Shown here: positions 20,398-29,366 of the stretch, piece after piece
Layout of the letters: every line of letters begins with the position of its first letter
How positions within the stretch are numbered: position 1 is the stretch's first letter
DNA from: Lysobacteraceae bacterium 2PB
GTDB lineage: Bacteria > Pseudomonadota > Gammaproteobacteria > Xanthomonadales > Xanthomonadaceae
Assembly (NCBI GenBank): GCA_005502915.1
Contig: SCMT01000022.1
Location: 1 to 64,000 of the forward strand
DNA length: 64,000 nt
Direction: 5' to 3'
Program-made: the position numbers and the translations under genes
The notes under the pieces: model-generated
What the model saw: only the letters and a program-made list of their open reading frames with translations
Databases searched by the model: none
What the model was told of the DNA's origin: nothing

Positions 20398-20906
20398 GCG
20401 TCACCCAACCATGTCTGCAATGCGGTGCGGGCCCGCGCCAGGCGGCTGGTCACCGTTCCGATGGGGATGTCGAGCAATTCCGCGGTCTCGCGATAGCCCA
20501 TCCCCTCCACCAGCACCATCGCCACCACCTCGCGCTGCTCCGGCGGCAGGCGGCCGACCGCATCGGCGACCGACCAGACCGTGGTCTGCCGCTCCATCGT
20601 GGCCTCGCCGACGATCCCGGCGGCCTCTTCCGGCGCCAGCACCTGCTGCCATCGCGAGCGGCTGCGCAACTCGTCCAGCCACGCGTTGCGCAGGATGCCG
20701 AACACCCACGCATCGACACGGCCGTCCGGGCGCCACTGGGTCGCGCGCGCGAGCGCCCGCTCCAGCGCGATCTGCACCAGGTCGTCGGCATCGGCAGCGT
20801 GCCCCGTCAGGGCGCGGGCCATGCGTCGCATGCGCGGCAACAGCGCCGGCAAGGCGTCGCGGATCATCGTCTCGGGAGGGCTCTGCGGTGTGGATTCAGC
20901 CGTCAT
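20394..20906 (-). CDS. ECF (sigma-70 family) RNA polymerase sigma factor
   Basis: 170 aa with the two expected domains. Sigma-2 includes ADADDLVQIALERALARATQW and DAWVFGILRNAWLDELRS; sigma-4 includes LPPEQREVVAMVLVEGMGYRETAELLDIPIGTVTSRLARAR, the -35-recognising helix-turn-helix. The start at 20906 (MTAESTPQ) is chosen for family length; the open frame extends further upstream into the divergent gene. Its stop overlaps the anti-sigma start by four bases. The gene is divergent from an exported subtilase across 104 bases, which is a plausible regulatory target. Confidence 0.9.
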   Translation of the reverse strand: MTAESTPQSPPETMIRDALPALLPRMRRMARALTGHAADADDLVQIALERALARATQWRPDGRVDAWVFGILRNAWLDELRSRSRWQQVLAPEEAAGIVGEATMERQTTVWSVADAVGRLPPEQREVVAMVLVEGMGYRETAELLDIPIGTVTSRLARARTALQTWLGDA

Positions 20907-21010
20907 ACGTCCGGGCGGGTCCGTTTCTTCCCTCGGGTGCGCCACCCGCTCAGCGGGCGTCATCGAAGCCGATGCTAGCATGCGTCCCGTCGTCGCCCCG
21001 GAGACCCTTC

Positions 21011-22237
21011 GTGCCTCGCTGGACGCCCATTCCCCACGCGCTCCTGACGTGCATGCTGGTACTGCCGATGGCACGGGCGCAGGTCCGCCTGCCCGAACTG
21101 CCGTCGACGCCGTCGCCGACCCTGCCCGCTCTTCCCGTGGACGACGCAGTGCGAGGCGCGCGCGGGACCGCCGACGGCGCGCTGCGCGGCGTGAACGATT
21201 ACGCCCGGCGCGTCGATGCATTGCTGCGCGCCGAGCGCAGGCGCGTCGATGTCACGCCGGCCGGGGATGCCATGCGACGCGGCGAATACCTCGCGCTCGA
21301 TGCGAGCGAAGACATGCTCGCCCGCGCGCGCGCCGCCGGATTCGACGTCGTTCGTCACGAGGCCGATGCGTTCGCGCCTTCGATCGCACAGCTGCGCGAC
21401 ACCCGCGCGCGCGCTCCCGCGCGCGGCATGCGCGCGTTGCGCGACGCCATGCCGGGCGCGACGATCGAATACCACCATCTCTACCTGGCAGCGGCGCCTG
21501 CCGCTTCCACCGACACCGTAACGACGGCGACGCCGTCGCGGCTGCGCGTCGGCCTCGTCGATGGCGGCGTCGATGGCGGCGTGGCCTTGTCCCGCGTGTC
21601 GATACGGCGGCACGGCTGCGGTGGCCGCGTGGTTCCGCAACGGCACGGCACGCAGGTCGCATCGCGCCTGACGGCGGGCGCCTCGGGCGAACTGTTCGCC
21701 GCGGACGTGTGGTGCGGCACGCGCGCGGGCGGCGACACGCTGGGCGTGATCGATGCCTTGCGATGGCTGGCCCGGGAGCGCGTGCCCGTGATCAACCTGA
21801 GCCTGGTCGGCCCGGACAACGCGGCACTGAAGCGGACCGTCGACGCGCTGACGTCACGCGGCTTCGTGCTCGTCGCGGCCGCGGGCAACGACGGACCCGC
21901 AGCGCCTCCGCGTTATCCCGCCGCCTACCCTGCCGTGATCGCCGTCGGTGCGCTCGACGCACGACGACGCCCCCTGCCCGAGTCTGCATCCGGCGCGCAC
22001 CTGGATTTCTGCGCGGACGGCATCGTCGCCCGCGATGCGCGCGGCACGTCGTTCGCTGCGCCGATCGTGGCGAACGCCATCGCGCGGGACCTGGTCGATG
22101 TCGCGACACCTTCGCCGGCACGCGCGGCGCAGGCGTTGCGCAGGCTGGAACGCATCGCCGTCGATGTCGCCGCTCCGGGCCGGGACGCTCGCTGCGGCAC
22201 GGGTGCGATCGCGGGCGATCCCGCGCCGTCACGCTGA
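21011..22237 (+). CDS. Exported subtilase (S8 serine protease)
   Basis: 408 aa from a GTG start preceded by GGAG seven bases upstream; an ATG 13 codons earlier lacks a ribosome site. A signal peptide (about 1-24, ending ARA-Q) is followed by a roughly 150-residue pro-region and a compact subtilisin domain. The catalytic residues are D184 (VGLVDGGVD), H212 (RHGTQVA) and S347 (RGTSFAAP), with the oxyanion Asn in AAAGNDGP. The domain is shorter than classical subtilisins. It lies divergent to an ECF sigma/anti-sigma pair, with a palindromic ATGCTAGCAT at 20972-20981 between them. It may be an effector of that regulon or process the anti-sigma; both ideas are inference. Confidence 0.88.
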   Translation: MPRWTPIPHALLTCMLVLPMARAQVRLPELPSTPSPTLPALPVDDAVRGARGTADGALRGVNDYARRVDALLRAERRRVDVTPAGDAMRRGEYLALDASEDMLARARAAGFDVVRHEADAFAPSIAQLRDTRARAPARGMRALRDAMPGATIEYHHLYLAAAPAASTDTVTTATPSRLRVGLVDGGVDGGVALSRVSIRRHGCGGRVVPQRHGTQVASRLTAGASGELFAADVWCGTRAGGDTLGVIDALRWLARERVPVINLSLVGPDNAALKRTVDALTSRGFVLVAAAGNDGPAAPPRYPAAYPAVIAVGALDARRRPLPESASGAHLDFCADGIVARDARGTSFAAPIVANAIARDLVDVATPSPARAAQALRRLERIAVDVAAPGRDARCGTGAIAGDPAPSR

Positions 22238-22335
22238 ACAGCTCACAACAATGCCGGCGAGGTCGGGAAGAACCGCGCATCGCCGATCGTCCTGCCATGG
22301 GAACGCGGACGGTCCGCGTGATTCGGAGACCCACC

Positions 22336-23046
22336 ATGCGCAAGATCCCGATGTTGACCCTGATCCTCGCCGGCACCCTGTCGAGTGCGGCGCACGCCCA
22401 GTTGCTGGGTGGCAACGGCTCGCTCGGCGGCGGCCTCGGCGGCAATGCCGGCCCGGTGTCCGGCACCCTCGAAGGCACGTTGGGCGGGCGCGGCTCGCTG
22501 CACGGCGAACTGCCCACGCGACACGTTCGCGATGGCCTGCAGGAAGGCAGCAGCAGGCTGCAGGACCTGCGCGAGCGCAGCGCGCAACGTGCGGAACGAC
22601 TGCGCAGCCGCACGGAAGCCACGGCAGGCCGTGCCCGCGACACCGCCACGGATGTCGCCGCGTCCACGGTGCAGCGTGGTCGCAACGGCGCGCAGCGCGC
22701 CGTGACCACGGGACGCGATGTCGCTTCGAACGCCGTGTCCACGGGCATGTCGACGGGTCTGTCGCTGGCGGCCGATGCGCGCAGCACGGCGTCGGCAAAT
22801 GCGACGACCGCAGCGACGGCCGCATCCTCGCTGCGCGACGCGAATGTCCAGGGCGCGGGCGGTGCAGAGGCTGCGAAGTCGCTGGATCTCGATGTCCAGG
22901 GCAACCGCCAGGGCAGCAATGCCGACGCGAGCGCGAATGCGAACGCCAGCGGCAACGCCCGTGCCTCGCGTCGTGGCGCCTCGATCGAAGGCTCGGCCAG
23001 CGCGTCCGGCCAGGCCTCGGCGCGCCGCGAACCGCAGCCGCGCTGA
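22336..23046 (+). CDS. Exported low-complexity Ala/Arg/Gly-rich protein
   Basis: 236 aa. It has a clear signal peptide (MRKIPMLTLILAGTLSSAAHA) and then compositionally simple sequence: a Gly/Leu-rich start (LLGGNGSLGGGLGGNAG), an Arg-rich heptad-like stretch with coiled-coil potential (about 70-120), a Ser/Thr/Ala region, and an Asn/Ala repeat (ADASANANASGNARA) near the C-terminus. No enzyme motif is present. It starts about 100 bases after the subtilase with its own ribosome site, so the two may be co-expressed. It may be a surface or matrix component or a protease substrate, but I cannot assign a function. Confidence 0.75.
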   Translation: MRKIPMLTLILAGTLSSAAHAQLLGGNGSLGGGLGGNAGPVSGTLEGTLGGRGSLHGELPTRHVRDGLQEGSSRLQDLRERSAQRAERLRSRTEATAGRARDTATDVAASTVQRGRNGAQRAVTTGRDVASNAVSTGMSTGLSLAADARSTASANATTAATAASSLRDANVQGAGGAEAAKSLDLDVQGNRQGSNADASANANASGNARASRRGASIEGSASASGQASARREPQPR

Positions 23047-23056
23047 CCACGACGAG

Positions 23057-23084
23057 GAACGGCGGGGGCATGCCCCCGCCGTTC
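23057..23084 (+). terminator. Perfect 28-bp palindromic terminator
   Basis: GAACGGCGGGGGCA and TGCCCCCGCCGTTC are exact inverse complements, 10 bases after the low-complexity gene stop, followed by TTCCTTTCC. It probably ends the subtilase transcript. Confidence 0.75.
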
Positions 23085-23123
23085 TTCCTTTCCGTGTCTT
23101 CGCCGGTCCGTCGGCGCTTCGAC

Positions 23124-23498
23124 TCAGCGCACCGCTTCCTCGATCGGATACTTGATCACGCCACCCGAGCACTTCTTGCACTGGAAGGTCACGCCCTGGC
23201 TGATGTTGTAGCTGTTGACCATGTTGGTCAGCGTGTAGGGGCCGGTGATCTGGGCCCAGGAACCGCTGCCGTAGAGCGCCTTGCAGCGCTGGTCGGTCGC
23301 GTGGAACGCCACGTAGGCATGCGGGTCGCTCACGCCGGCGGGCACGCCGTAGGTGGCCAGCCAGGTGCTCAGCTGGGCCGGGCTGAGGGACTGCGCCGGT
23401 CCCACGTTCACCACCGAACCCGGCCAGCACGGCGGCACGGCCTGCGCCGTGGACACGCATCCCAGCGCCAGCAGCGCCGTCAACAACACTCGCTTCAT
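23124..23498 (-). CDS. Small exported Cys-containing hypothetical protein, 124 aa
   Basis: A signal peptide (MKRVLLTALLALGCVSTAQA) precedes a mature part of about 104 residues with four Cys (PPCW, QRCK, and CKKC near the C-terminus). The CKKC pair resembles a disulfide or metal knuckle but lacks a thioredoxin context. There is no neighbour on the same strand within 180 bases. The family is not recognised. The ribosome site (GGAGAG before the ATG) supports the start. Confidence 0.75.
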   Translation of the reverse strand: MKRVLLTALLALGCVSTAQAVPPCWPGSVVNVGPAQSLSPAQLSTWLATYGVPAGVSDPHAYVAFHATDQRCKALYGSGSWAQITGPYTLTNMVNSYNISQGVTFQCKKCSGGVIKYPIEEAVR

Positions 23499-23681
23499 GA
23501 GACTCTCCTCCCGATTGGGTGACTGGACATCAGGCGCTGCATTGGCGCCAGACGCGGCCGCCTGTTCCGGCGGCGCAGCTCCAATCTAGTCGGCGACAGC
23601 GGCCATCCAAGGCGCCAAACGGCCAAGCACCCTCGCTTGCGCCGCAAAACGTCCCGCCAACGCCCCGCACGATCGACGCAA

Positions 23682-24428
23682 TCAGCCCGCGAAAGGCGAT
23701 TTCACCCCGGGATCGAACTCGAAACCGTTGCCGATGTCTTCCAGGCACGGCAGCTCGCCGCGCGGTATGGGCTGGGCCTTCGAGCGCGTCGGGGCATCGG
23801 ACTCGATCGTGCCTTCCTCGAACACGCCCTTGCCGGCCGCGAAGTTGAGGCTGGTGCTGCCGGTCTCGCCGCTGCCGCGATGCATCCAGCTGCTGTCGTG
23901 TCCGATGAGCCGGAAGCAGCCGTCCTGGTGACGGAAGGTGAAGGTGGTGTTGCTGGTGTACCAGGACCCGGCGCTGGCCCAGCTGTGCAGCCGGACCGTG
24001 AACGCGCCGCGACGCACGGTCACGGCATCGTCGCCGTCCAGATAGTCGTCCATGACCGGGTTGTCCGGGCGCGGGATCAGCGCATGGTCCTGCGCCGCCA
24101 GCCGGTAGCCGCCCGCCGCCTCGGCGAAGAGCACCGCGAGCAGGCGCGGATTGGTGTCGAACTCGCTGACGCCCAGCCCTTCGTTCTCGATCACGTTGGC
24201 CGGGTCCTGCATGCGCAGCACCAGCACCACGTCGTCGCGGCCATCCTTGCTCAGATCACCGGTATCCCGGGATTCGATCTTCCAGCCCTCGGGCACGAAG
24301 GCCTGCACCGTCGTCCCCGTGCCCGGCAGGCGCGGATAGCGCACGTCGGGATACTCCGGATCGTCCTGGGCCATGGCCGGGCCGCAGAGGCATAACGCGG
24401 CCAGCACGGCCACTCGGATCGCTCGCAT
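23682..24428 (-). CDS. Exported hypothetical protein, 248 aa
   Basis: The start at 24428 gives a signal peptide (MRAIRVAVLAALCLCGPAMA) and has GGAG seven bases upstream. The mature part begins with a region where calcium-loop-like DLSKDGRDDVVLVLR is followed by predicted beta strands, which recalls proteins with FG-GAP-like or integrin-like repeats. Two Cys lie in DGCFRL and LPCLED. No enzyme motif is seen. A mobile miniature element sits 29 bases upstream of the start codon and may have replaced part of its promoter. The family is not recognised. Confidence 0.75.
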   Translation of the reverse strand: MRAIRVAVLAALCLCGPAMAQDDPEYPDVRYPRLPGTGTTVQAFVPEGWKIESRDTGDLSKDGRDDVVLVLRMQDPANVIENEGLGVSEFDTNPRLLAVLFAEAAGGYRLAAQDHALIPRPDNPVMDDYLDGDDAVTVRRGAFTVRLHSWASAGSWYTSNTTFTFRHQDGCFRLIGHDSSWMHRGSGETGSTSLNFAAGKGVFEEGTIESDAPTRSKAQPIPRGELPCLEDIGNGFEFDPGVKSPFAG

Positions 24429-24459
24429 CGCATCACTCCACGGTTCGGATCGACTTTCA

Positions 24460-24724
24460 GAGCCTGTTTGGCATCTCCGCATGCACCGCGTTGCGTCGCA
24501 GCGGCCCGCCAGGGTTCGAGCGTCGCGCAGCGCCAGACTGGTGGTCTGGTCAAGCGGCGCGCGGGCGCTGGCGGGCCACTGCGGCGCAACCCGTAGGGCT
24601 GAACCTGTGGACGCACGGCGCGGCGTCCTCGTTCGGTCGTCGATCGACATCGACTCCCTCTCTCCTCCTTGCCCCGCACGCCCACAGGCTCAGCGCGGTG
24701 CATGCGGAGATGCCAAACAGGCTC
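24460..24724. mobile_element. 265-bp MITE-like element with 31-bp terminal inverted repeats
   Basis: Perfect 31-bp inverted repeats lie at 24460-24490 and 24694-24724, beginning GAGCCTGTTTGGCATCTCCG. They are flanked by a 3-bp direct repeat TCA (24457-24459 and 24725-24727). The inside has no credible gene and is itself structured: 24491-24512 pairs with 24568-24589 (20 of 22 bases), with CCAGAC/GTCTGG at its tip (24533-24549), and 24598-24610 pairs with 24682-24694 (12 of 13). Small size, long terminal repeats, a T-N-A target duplication and no transposase describe a non-autonomous element. The GAGCCTGTTT end recalls IS5-family (IS1031/IS427-type) termini, which is an inference. Confidence 0.85.
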
Positions 24725-25366
24725 TCAGACCTGCAAGATTGTGTCACGCCGCCACAGCAGCATCCGGTTGTTCGCCGGCATCGCCACGTCGGCAACCAGC
24801 TGCAGGCCGATGCCGTCGGCCAGCGCGTTCACTGCTTCGAGATCACGAATGCCCGAGCGCGCGTCGCGCGCTTTGAGCCAGTCGTCGAACTCGCGGTTGC
24901 TCTCGCTGGTGTACGTGCCGCCGATGTTGAACGGCCCGTAGACCGCCAACGTCGCATCATCGGCCAGCAGCGTCGGCAGCGATGCGAACAGCGCCTCGAC
25001 CTCGGGCCAGCCCATGATGTGCAGGGTATTGGCGCTGAAGACGGCGTCGTAGCCATCGGCCGGCGTCGGTACGGGCTGCGGCGCGAAATGCGCGGCCGGC
25101 ATCGCCACCGCCTGCAGCGGAAAAGGCGCGGGCGTGTTCGGCAGCCGCGCCTCGTCCAGCCACATCCGGATACCGGGCAGGTACGCCTCGTCATCCGAAC
25201 ACTGCCAGGTCAGCCACGGCATCGCTTCGGCGAAATGCACCGCGTGCTGGCCGGTGCCGCTGCCGATCTCCAGCACGTGCCGGCGATCGGCGAAATACGC
25301 GCGCAGGACTTCGAGGATCGGCGCCTTGTTGCGCTCGCAGCTGGGGGAATGGGGTTTGTGCAACAT
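24725..25366 (-). CDS. DUF938-family SAM-dependent methyltransferase
   Basis: 213 aa from the ATG giving MLHKPHSPSCERNKAPILEVL, the characteristic DUF938 opening. The SAM-binding motif I is VLEIGSGTGQHAVHFA (about 32-47). Motif YDAVFSANTLHIMGW and NIGGTYTSESNREFDDWLK are conserved in the family. The methyl acceptor is unknown. The stop codon coincides with the TCA target duplication of the adjacent MITE, so the insertion left the reading frame intact. An in-frame extension upstream of the ATG is not supported by homology. Confidence 0.88.
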   Translation of the reverse strand: MLHKPHSPSCERNKAPILEVLRAYFADRRHVLEIGSGTGQHAVHFAEAMPWLTWQCSDDEAYLPGIRMWLDEARLPNTPAPFPLQAVAMPAAHFAPQPVPTPADGYDAVFSANTLHIMGWPEVEALFASLPTLLADDATLAVYGPFNIGGTYTSESNREFDDWLKARDARSGIRDLEAVNALADGIGLQLVADVAMPANNRMLLWRRDTILQV

Positions 25367-25456
25367 GGGGGCGTCGAGGCGAATGTCATGCACAGGGTAA
25401 CTTGGTGCCCGCAGGATCGACCGAACCGGGCATCTTGCATCCCTCCGAGGATGCCA

Positions 25457-25478
25457 TATAACATTCGTTATAACATCC
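25457..25478 (+). promoter_or_regulatory. Candidate operator of the toxin-antitoxin pair
   Basis: TATAACATTC and TATAACATCC are direct repeats 12 bases apart, and TATAAC-ATTC-GTTATA is a perfect inverted repeat within them. The site lies 15-36 bases before the antitoxin ATG in a locally AT-rich patch, where a dimeric AbrB-fold antitoxin would autorepress. TATAAC may also act as a -10 box. Confidence 0.6.
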
Positions 25479-25492
25479 ATCGGAGCTTTGCC

Positions 25493-25714
25493 ATGAAACT
25501 CAAGATCACCACCGTCGGCAACTCAGCCGGCGTGATCCTGCCCAAGGAACTGCTGGCTCGCCTGCGTCTGGAAAAAGGCGACGAACTCTATGCGCTCGAA
25601 ACGCCGGACGGCATCCGTCTCACCACCTACGACCCCGAACTCGCCGCACAGATGGAAGTGGCCGAGCAGGTGATGCGCGAGGATCGCCTGGTCCTGCACA
25701 AGCTGTCGAAGTGA
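25493..25714 (+). CDS. AbrB/MazE-family antitoxin
   Basis: 73 aa, a swapped-hairpin AbrB DNA-binding protein. MKLKITTVGNSAGVILPKELLARLRLEKGDELYALE matches the SpoVT-AbrB pattern (GNS-x-G-x-x-LPK). The C-terminal tail (EQVMREDRLVLHKL) is the likely toxin-binding segment. It is encoded 10 bases before a Doc-type toxin, the usual antitoxin-first order. The operator-like repeats upstream fit autoregulation. Confidence 0.9.
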   Translation: MKLKITTVGNSAGVILPKELLARLRLEKGDELYALETPDGIRLTTYDPELAAQMEVAEQVMREDRLVLHKLSK

Positions 25715-25724
25715 GGGGGCCGCC

Positions 25725-26183
25725 ATGATCGTCTGGATCAGCAAGATGCTGGCCATGGCCATCCATGATCGCCAGCTTGCCGAACATGGTGGCGGCACCG
25801 GTGTGCGCGACGAGGCGCTGCTGGACTCTGCCCTCGCCAGGCCGCAGCAATTGTTCGCCTATGGCGAACCGCCTCCCGACCTGGCTGCGCTTGCCGCCAG
25901 TCTGGCCTATGGGCTCGCACGCAACCACCCCTTCGTGGATGGCAACAAGCGCACTGCGCATGTCTGCTATCGCGTGTTCCTCGCACTCAACGATTGCACG
26001 TTCTCCGCAAGCGACGAAGACAAATACATCGCCATGCTTGGCCTCGCCGAAGGCAGCCTCTCCGAAGACGATTTCGCTGCATGGCTGCGCAAGCACATCA
26101 CGCTCGCCGCCGGACATCGCGTCAGTGAACCGCGCCCCGAATACGCAGTGCGCAAGCCGCGTACCGCAGGCAAGACAGGGTGA
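25725..26183 (+). CDS. Doc-type (death-on-curing, Fic fold) toxin
   Basis: 152 aa. The Fic/Doc core motif HPFVDGNKRTA (about 67-77) is intact, with the catalytic His and the phosphate-binding GNKR loop. Doc proteins usually carry D-A-N-K-R-T; here the position is D-G-N, closer to classical Fic. Doc phosphorylates EF-Tu and Fic proteins AMPylate targets, so the exact reaction is uncertain. The helix ahead (ALLDSALARPQQLFAYGE) is typical of Doc. The partner is an AbrB-type antitoxin rather than Phd. The tail beyond residue 125 is basic and probably disordered. Confidence 0.9.
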   Translation: MIVWISKMLAMAIHDRQLAEHGGGTGVRDEALLDSALARPQQLFAYGEPPPDLAALAASLAYGLARNHPFVDGNKRTAHVCYRVFLALNDCTFSASDEDKYIAMLGLAEGSLSEDDFAAWLRKHITLAAGHRVSEPRPEYAVRKPRTAGKTG

Positions 26184-26188
26184 AAGAA

Positions 26189-26211
26189 AAGCCCCGCGCG
26201 AGGCGGGGCTT
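26189..26211 (-). terminator. Rho-independent terminator of purA
   Basis: AAGCCCCGC-GCGAG-GCGGGGCTT is a perfect 9-bp stem. Read on the minus strand it is followed by TTTTCTTT, so it ends the purA transcript; it also separates purA from the convergent toxin gene. Confidence 0.88.
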
Positions 26212-26242
26212 CCGGGACAGCGATGCAACAAACGACCGGCGA

Positions 26243-27697
<1,455 letters not shown>

Positions 27698-27787
27698 TTA
27701 TCCGGGTTTCGCCCCTCGGGGGCCACCCTTTCGTCATGATTTTTTGCATCGCAGCATGACCAGCCGTCGGCCGGAAGCGATCACGGC

Positions 27788-27973
27788 TCAGTGACGGACC
27801 AGGTACAGCGCGACCAGGCCGGCGCCCATCACGAGAGCCCCGATCACCCGCAACCGACCCACCGGGGTGGACAGCAGCTGCTCGGCGGTACGGCGCCACG
27901 CGCCCGGGAAGGCGAACAGCACCAGGCCTTCGAGCACGGCGACCATCGCCAGGGCGGCCCAGAGGTCGGTCAT
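27788..27973 (-). CDS. DUF2065 (YjeT-like) small membrane protein
   Basis: 61 aa with two membrane segments (LWAALAMVAVLEGLVLFAFPGAW and VIGALVMGAGLVALYLV) and the conserved ENL/EGL-then-P pattern of the YjeT family. The same family closes the hfq-hflX-hflK-hflC-yjeT-purA cluster of Escherichia coli, which confirms the assignment. Its start overlaps the stop of the Sel1-repeat gene by four bases, so translation is coupled. Function is unknown in all species. Confidence 0.88.
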   Translation of the reverse strand: MTDLWAALAMVAVLEGLVLFAFPGAWRRTAEQLLSTPVGRLRVIGALVMGAGLVALYLVRH

Positions 27974-28491
27974 GGACGTGCGCTGGCACGGTGCGTCCGT
28001 GCGCCGGACAATTGCCCAAGCAACGCATGTGCTTCATTGCGCGCATCGAGCGTGATCAATTTCGAGGTCGCGGCCCTGCGGAGGTGTCGTTTTGCGTCAG
28101 CTGGCGAGCGGCGAACGCCTCGACCGTCCAGCAGGCACTTCGCAAGTTCGAGTTGCGCATCACCGTCGCCCATGTCGGCAGCACGGCGATACCAGGCGAA
28201 CATCAGTCGGGGCTTGCCCTGTTCGCGATAGAGAACGGCGATATTGGAGGCTGCCGCGGAGACGCCCCAGCGATACGCAAGCTTGTAGCACCGCATCGCT
28301 TCGACCTTGTCCTCGCGCGTACCGATACATGTGTCGTGGAAATACCCGAGGTTGAGCAGACACTCCGTGGCACCAAGATCCACTGCATGTTTGAACAAGC
28401 GGAACGCCTCCTTCAGACGTCCCGCTTCCCATGCCTCGTGCGCCTGGATCTCGAGCGATTCCGGCTCACTGGGCACCACGCTGTGCATCAT
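27970..28491 (-). CDS. Sel1-repeat (TPR-like) protein inserted in the hfl operon
   Basis: 173 aa. Alpha-helical Sel1-like repeats are visible: AFRLFKHAVDLGATECLLNLGYFHDT, AMRCYKLAYRWGVSAAASNIAVLY, and MFAWYRRAADMGDGDAQLELAKCLLDG. Such repeats scaffold protein complexes. No signal peptide is present, so it is probably cytoplasmic. It starts 8 bases after hflC and overlaps the DUF2065 start, placing it inside an operon where most relatives have no such gene. Its codons look less GC-rich than those of its neighbours. Acquisition is inferred, and the partner is unknown. Confidence 0.82.
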   Translation of the reverse strand: MMHSVVPSEPESLEIQAHEAWEAGRLKEAFRLFKHAVDLGATECLLNLGYFHDTCIGTREDKVEAMRCYKLAYRWGVSAAASNIAVLYREQGKPRLMFAWYRRAADMGDGDAQLELAKCLLDGRGVRRSPADAKRHLRRAATSKLITLDARNEAHALLGQLSGARTHRASARP

Positions 28492-28499
28492 CCCTGGTC

Positions 28500-29366
28500 T
28501 CAGCGATCGCTGCGCATGTACTGGAGGAACGGATCGTCCTTGTCGAGCACGATCACGGCATCGCCGTCCTTGAAGGACTCGCGATAGGCCTCGAGGCTGC
28601 GCTGGAAGGCGAAGAAGCTGGGATCGGCATTCGCGGCGAGGCCGTAGATGCGGGCGGATTCGGCGTCGCCTTCACCGCGCAGCTTCTGCGCGTCGCGCTC
28701 GGCTTCGGCGAGGATCACGTTCTGGTCGCGATCGGCCTGGGCCCGGATGGTGTTGGCCTGCTCCTCGCCTTCGGCGCGCAGCTTGCTGGCCACCTGGCGG
28801 CGCTGGGCGCGCATGCGGTTGTAGACGTCCTCGATGACCTTGCTGTCGGTGGGCAGGTCGATCTGCTTGATGCGGAGGTCGACGATGCGCACGCCCAGTG
28901 TCTCGGCGCCCTTGTTGATGATGTCCAGCTGGCTGCCGGCGATCTTGCCGCGCTCGCCGGACACCACCTGCGACAGGGTGCGGGCGTTGATCTCGTTGCG
29001 GACGGCATCCTTGATGATCGGGTCGAGGCGATCGATCGCCGCGCGTTCGTCGCCTGCGGTGGCGCGGAAGAACGCGCGCGCATCGCGGATCTGCCAGATC
29101 ACGAAGAAGTCGACCGACACGTCCTTGCGCTCGGAGGTGAGATAACGCTCGGAATCGGCCGGGAGCACCTGCGGACGGGCGTCGAACACGCGCGCGGTCT
29201 CGACCAGCGGCCACTTGAAGTGCAGACCGGGGCCGATGTCGCTGCGCACGACCTTGCCGAGGTTGAGGACGATGGCGGTGTGCCCTTCGCGCACGACGTA
29301 GACCGAGCCGAGCAGGCCGAACAGCGCGACCAGCACCACGGGGATCCAGAGGGACGGTTTCATCAT
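28500..29366 (-). CDS. hflC: HflC, FtsH-protease modulator (SPFH family)
   Basis: 288 aa. One N-terminal membrane anchor (LWIPVVLVALFGLLGSVYVV) is followed by the SPFH/band-7 domain (REGHTAIVLNLGKVV onward) and a coiled-coil with NTIRAQADRDQNVILAEAERDAQKL. With HflK it forms the large periplasmic cage around FtsH and limits degradation of membrane proteins. Two ATGs in tandem overlap the hflK stop, so either is usable. The C-terminus ends in DDPFLQYMR, a family feature. Confidence 0.96.
   Translation of the reverse strand: MMKPSLWIPVVLVALFGLLGSVYVVREGHTAIVLNLGKVVRSDIGPGLHFKWPLVETARVFDARPQVLPADSERYLTSERKDVSVDFFVIWQIRDARAFFRATAGDERAAIDRLDPIIKDAVRNEINARTLSQVVSGERGKIAGSQLDIINKGAETLGVRIVDLRIKQIDLPTDSKVIEDVYNRMRAQRRQVASKLRAEGEEQANTIRAQADRDQNVILAEAERDAQKLRGEGDAESARIYGLAANADPSFFAFQRSLEAYRESFKDGDAVIVLDKDDPFLQYMRSDR

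Noticed and set aside
24491-24600. tRNA-like GGTTCGAG segment
   Set aside because: No acceptor stem, anticodon arm or CCA; it is part of the MITE interior stem-loop.
24460-24724. An intrinsic terminator or small RNA gene
   Set aside because: The 31-bp terminal inverted repeats and flanking TCA duplication are better explained by a mobile miniature element; internal stems may still fold in RNA.
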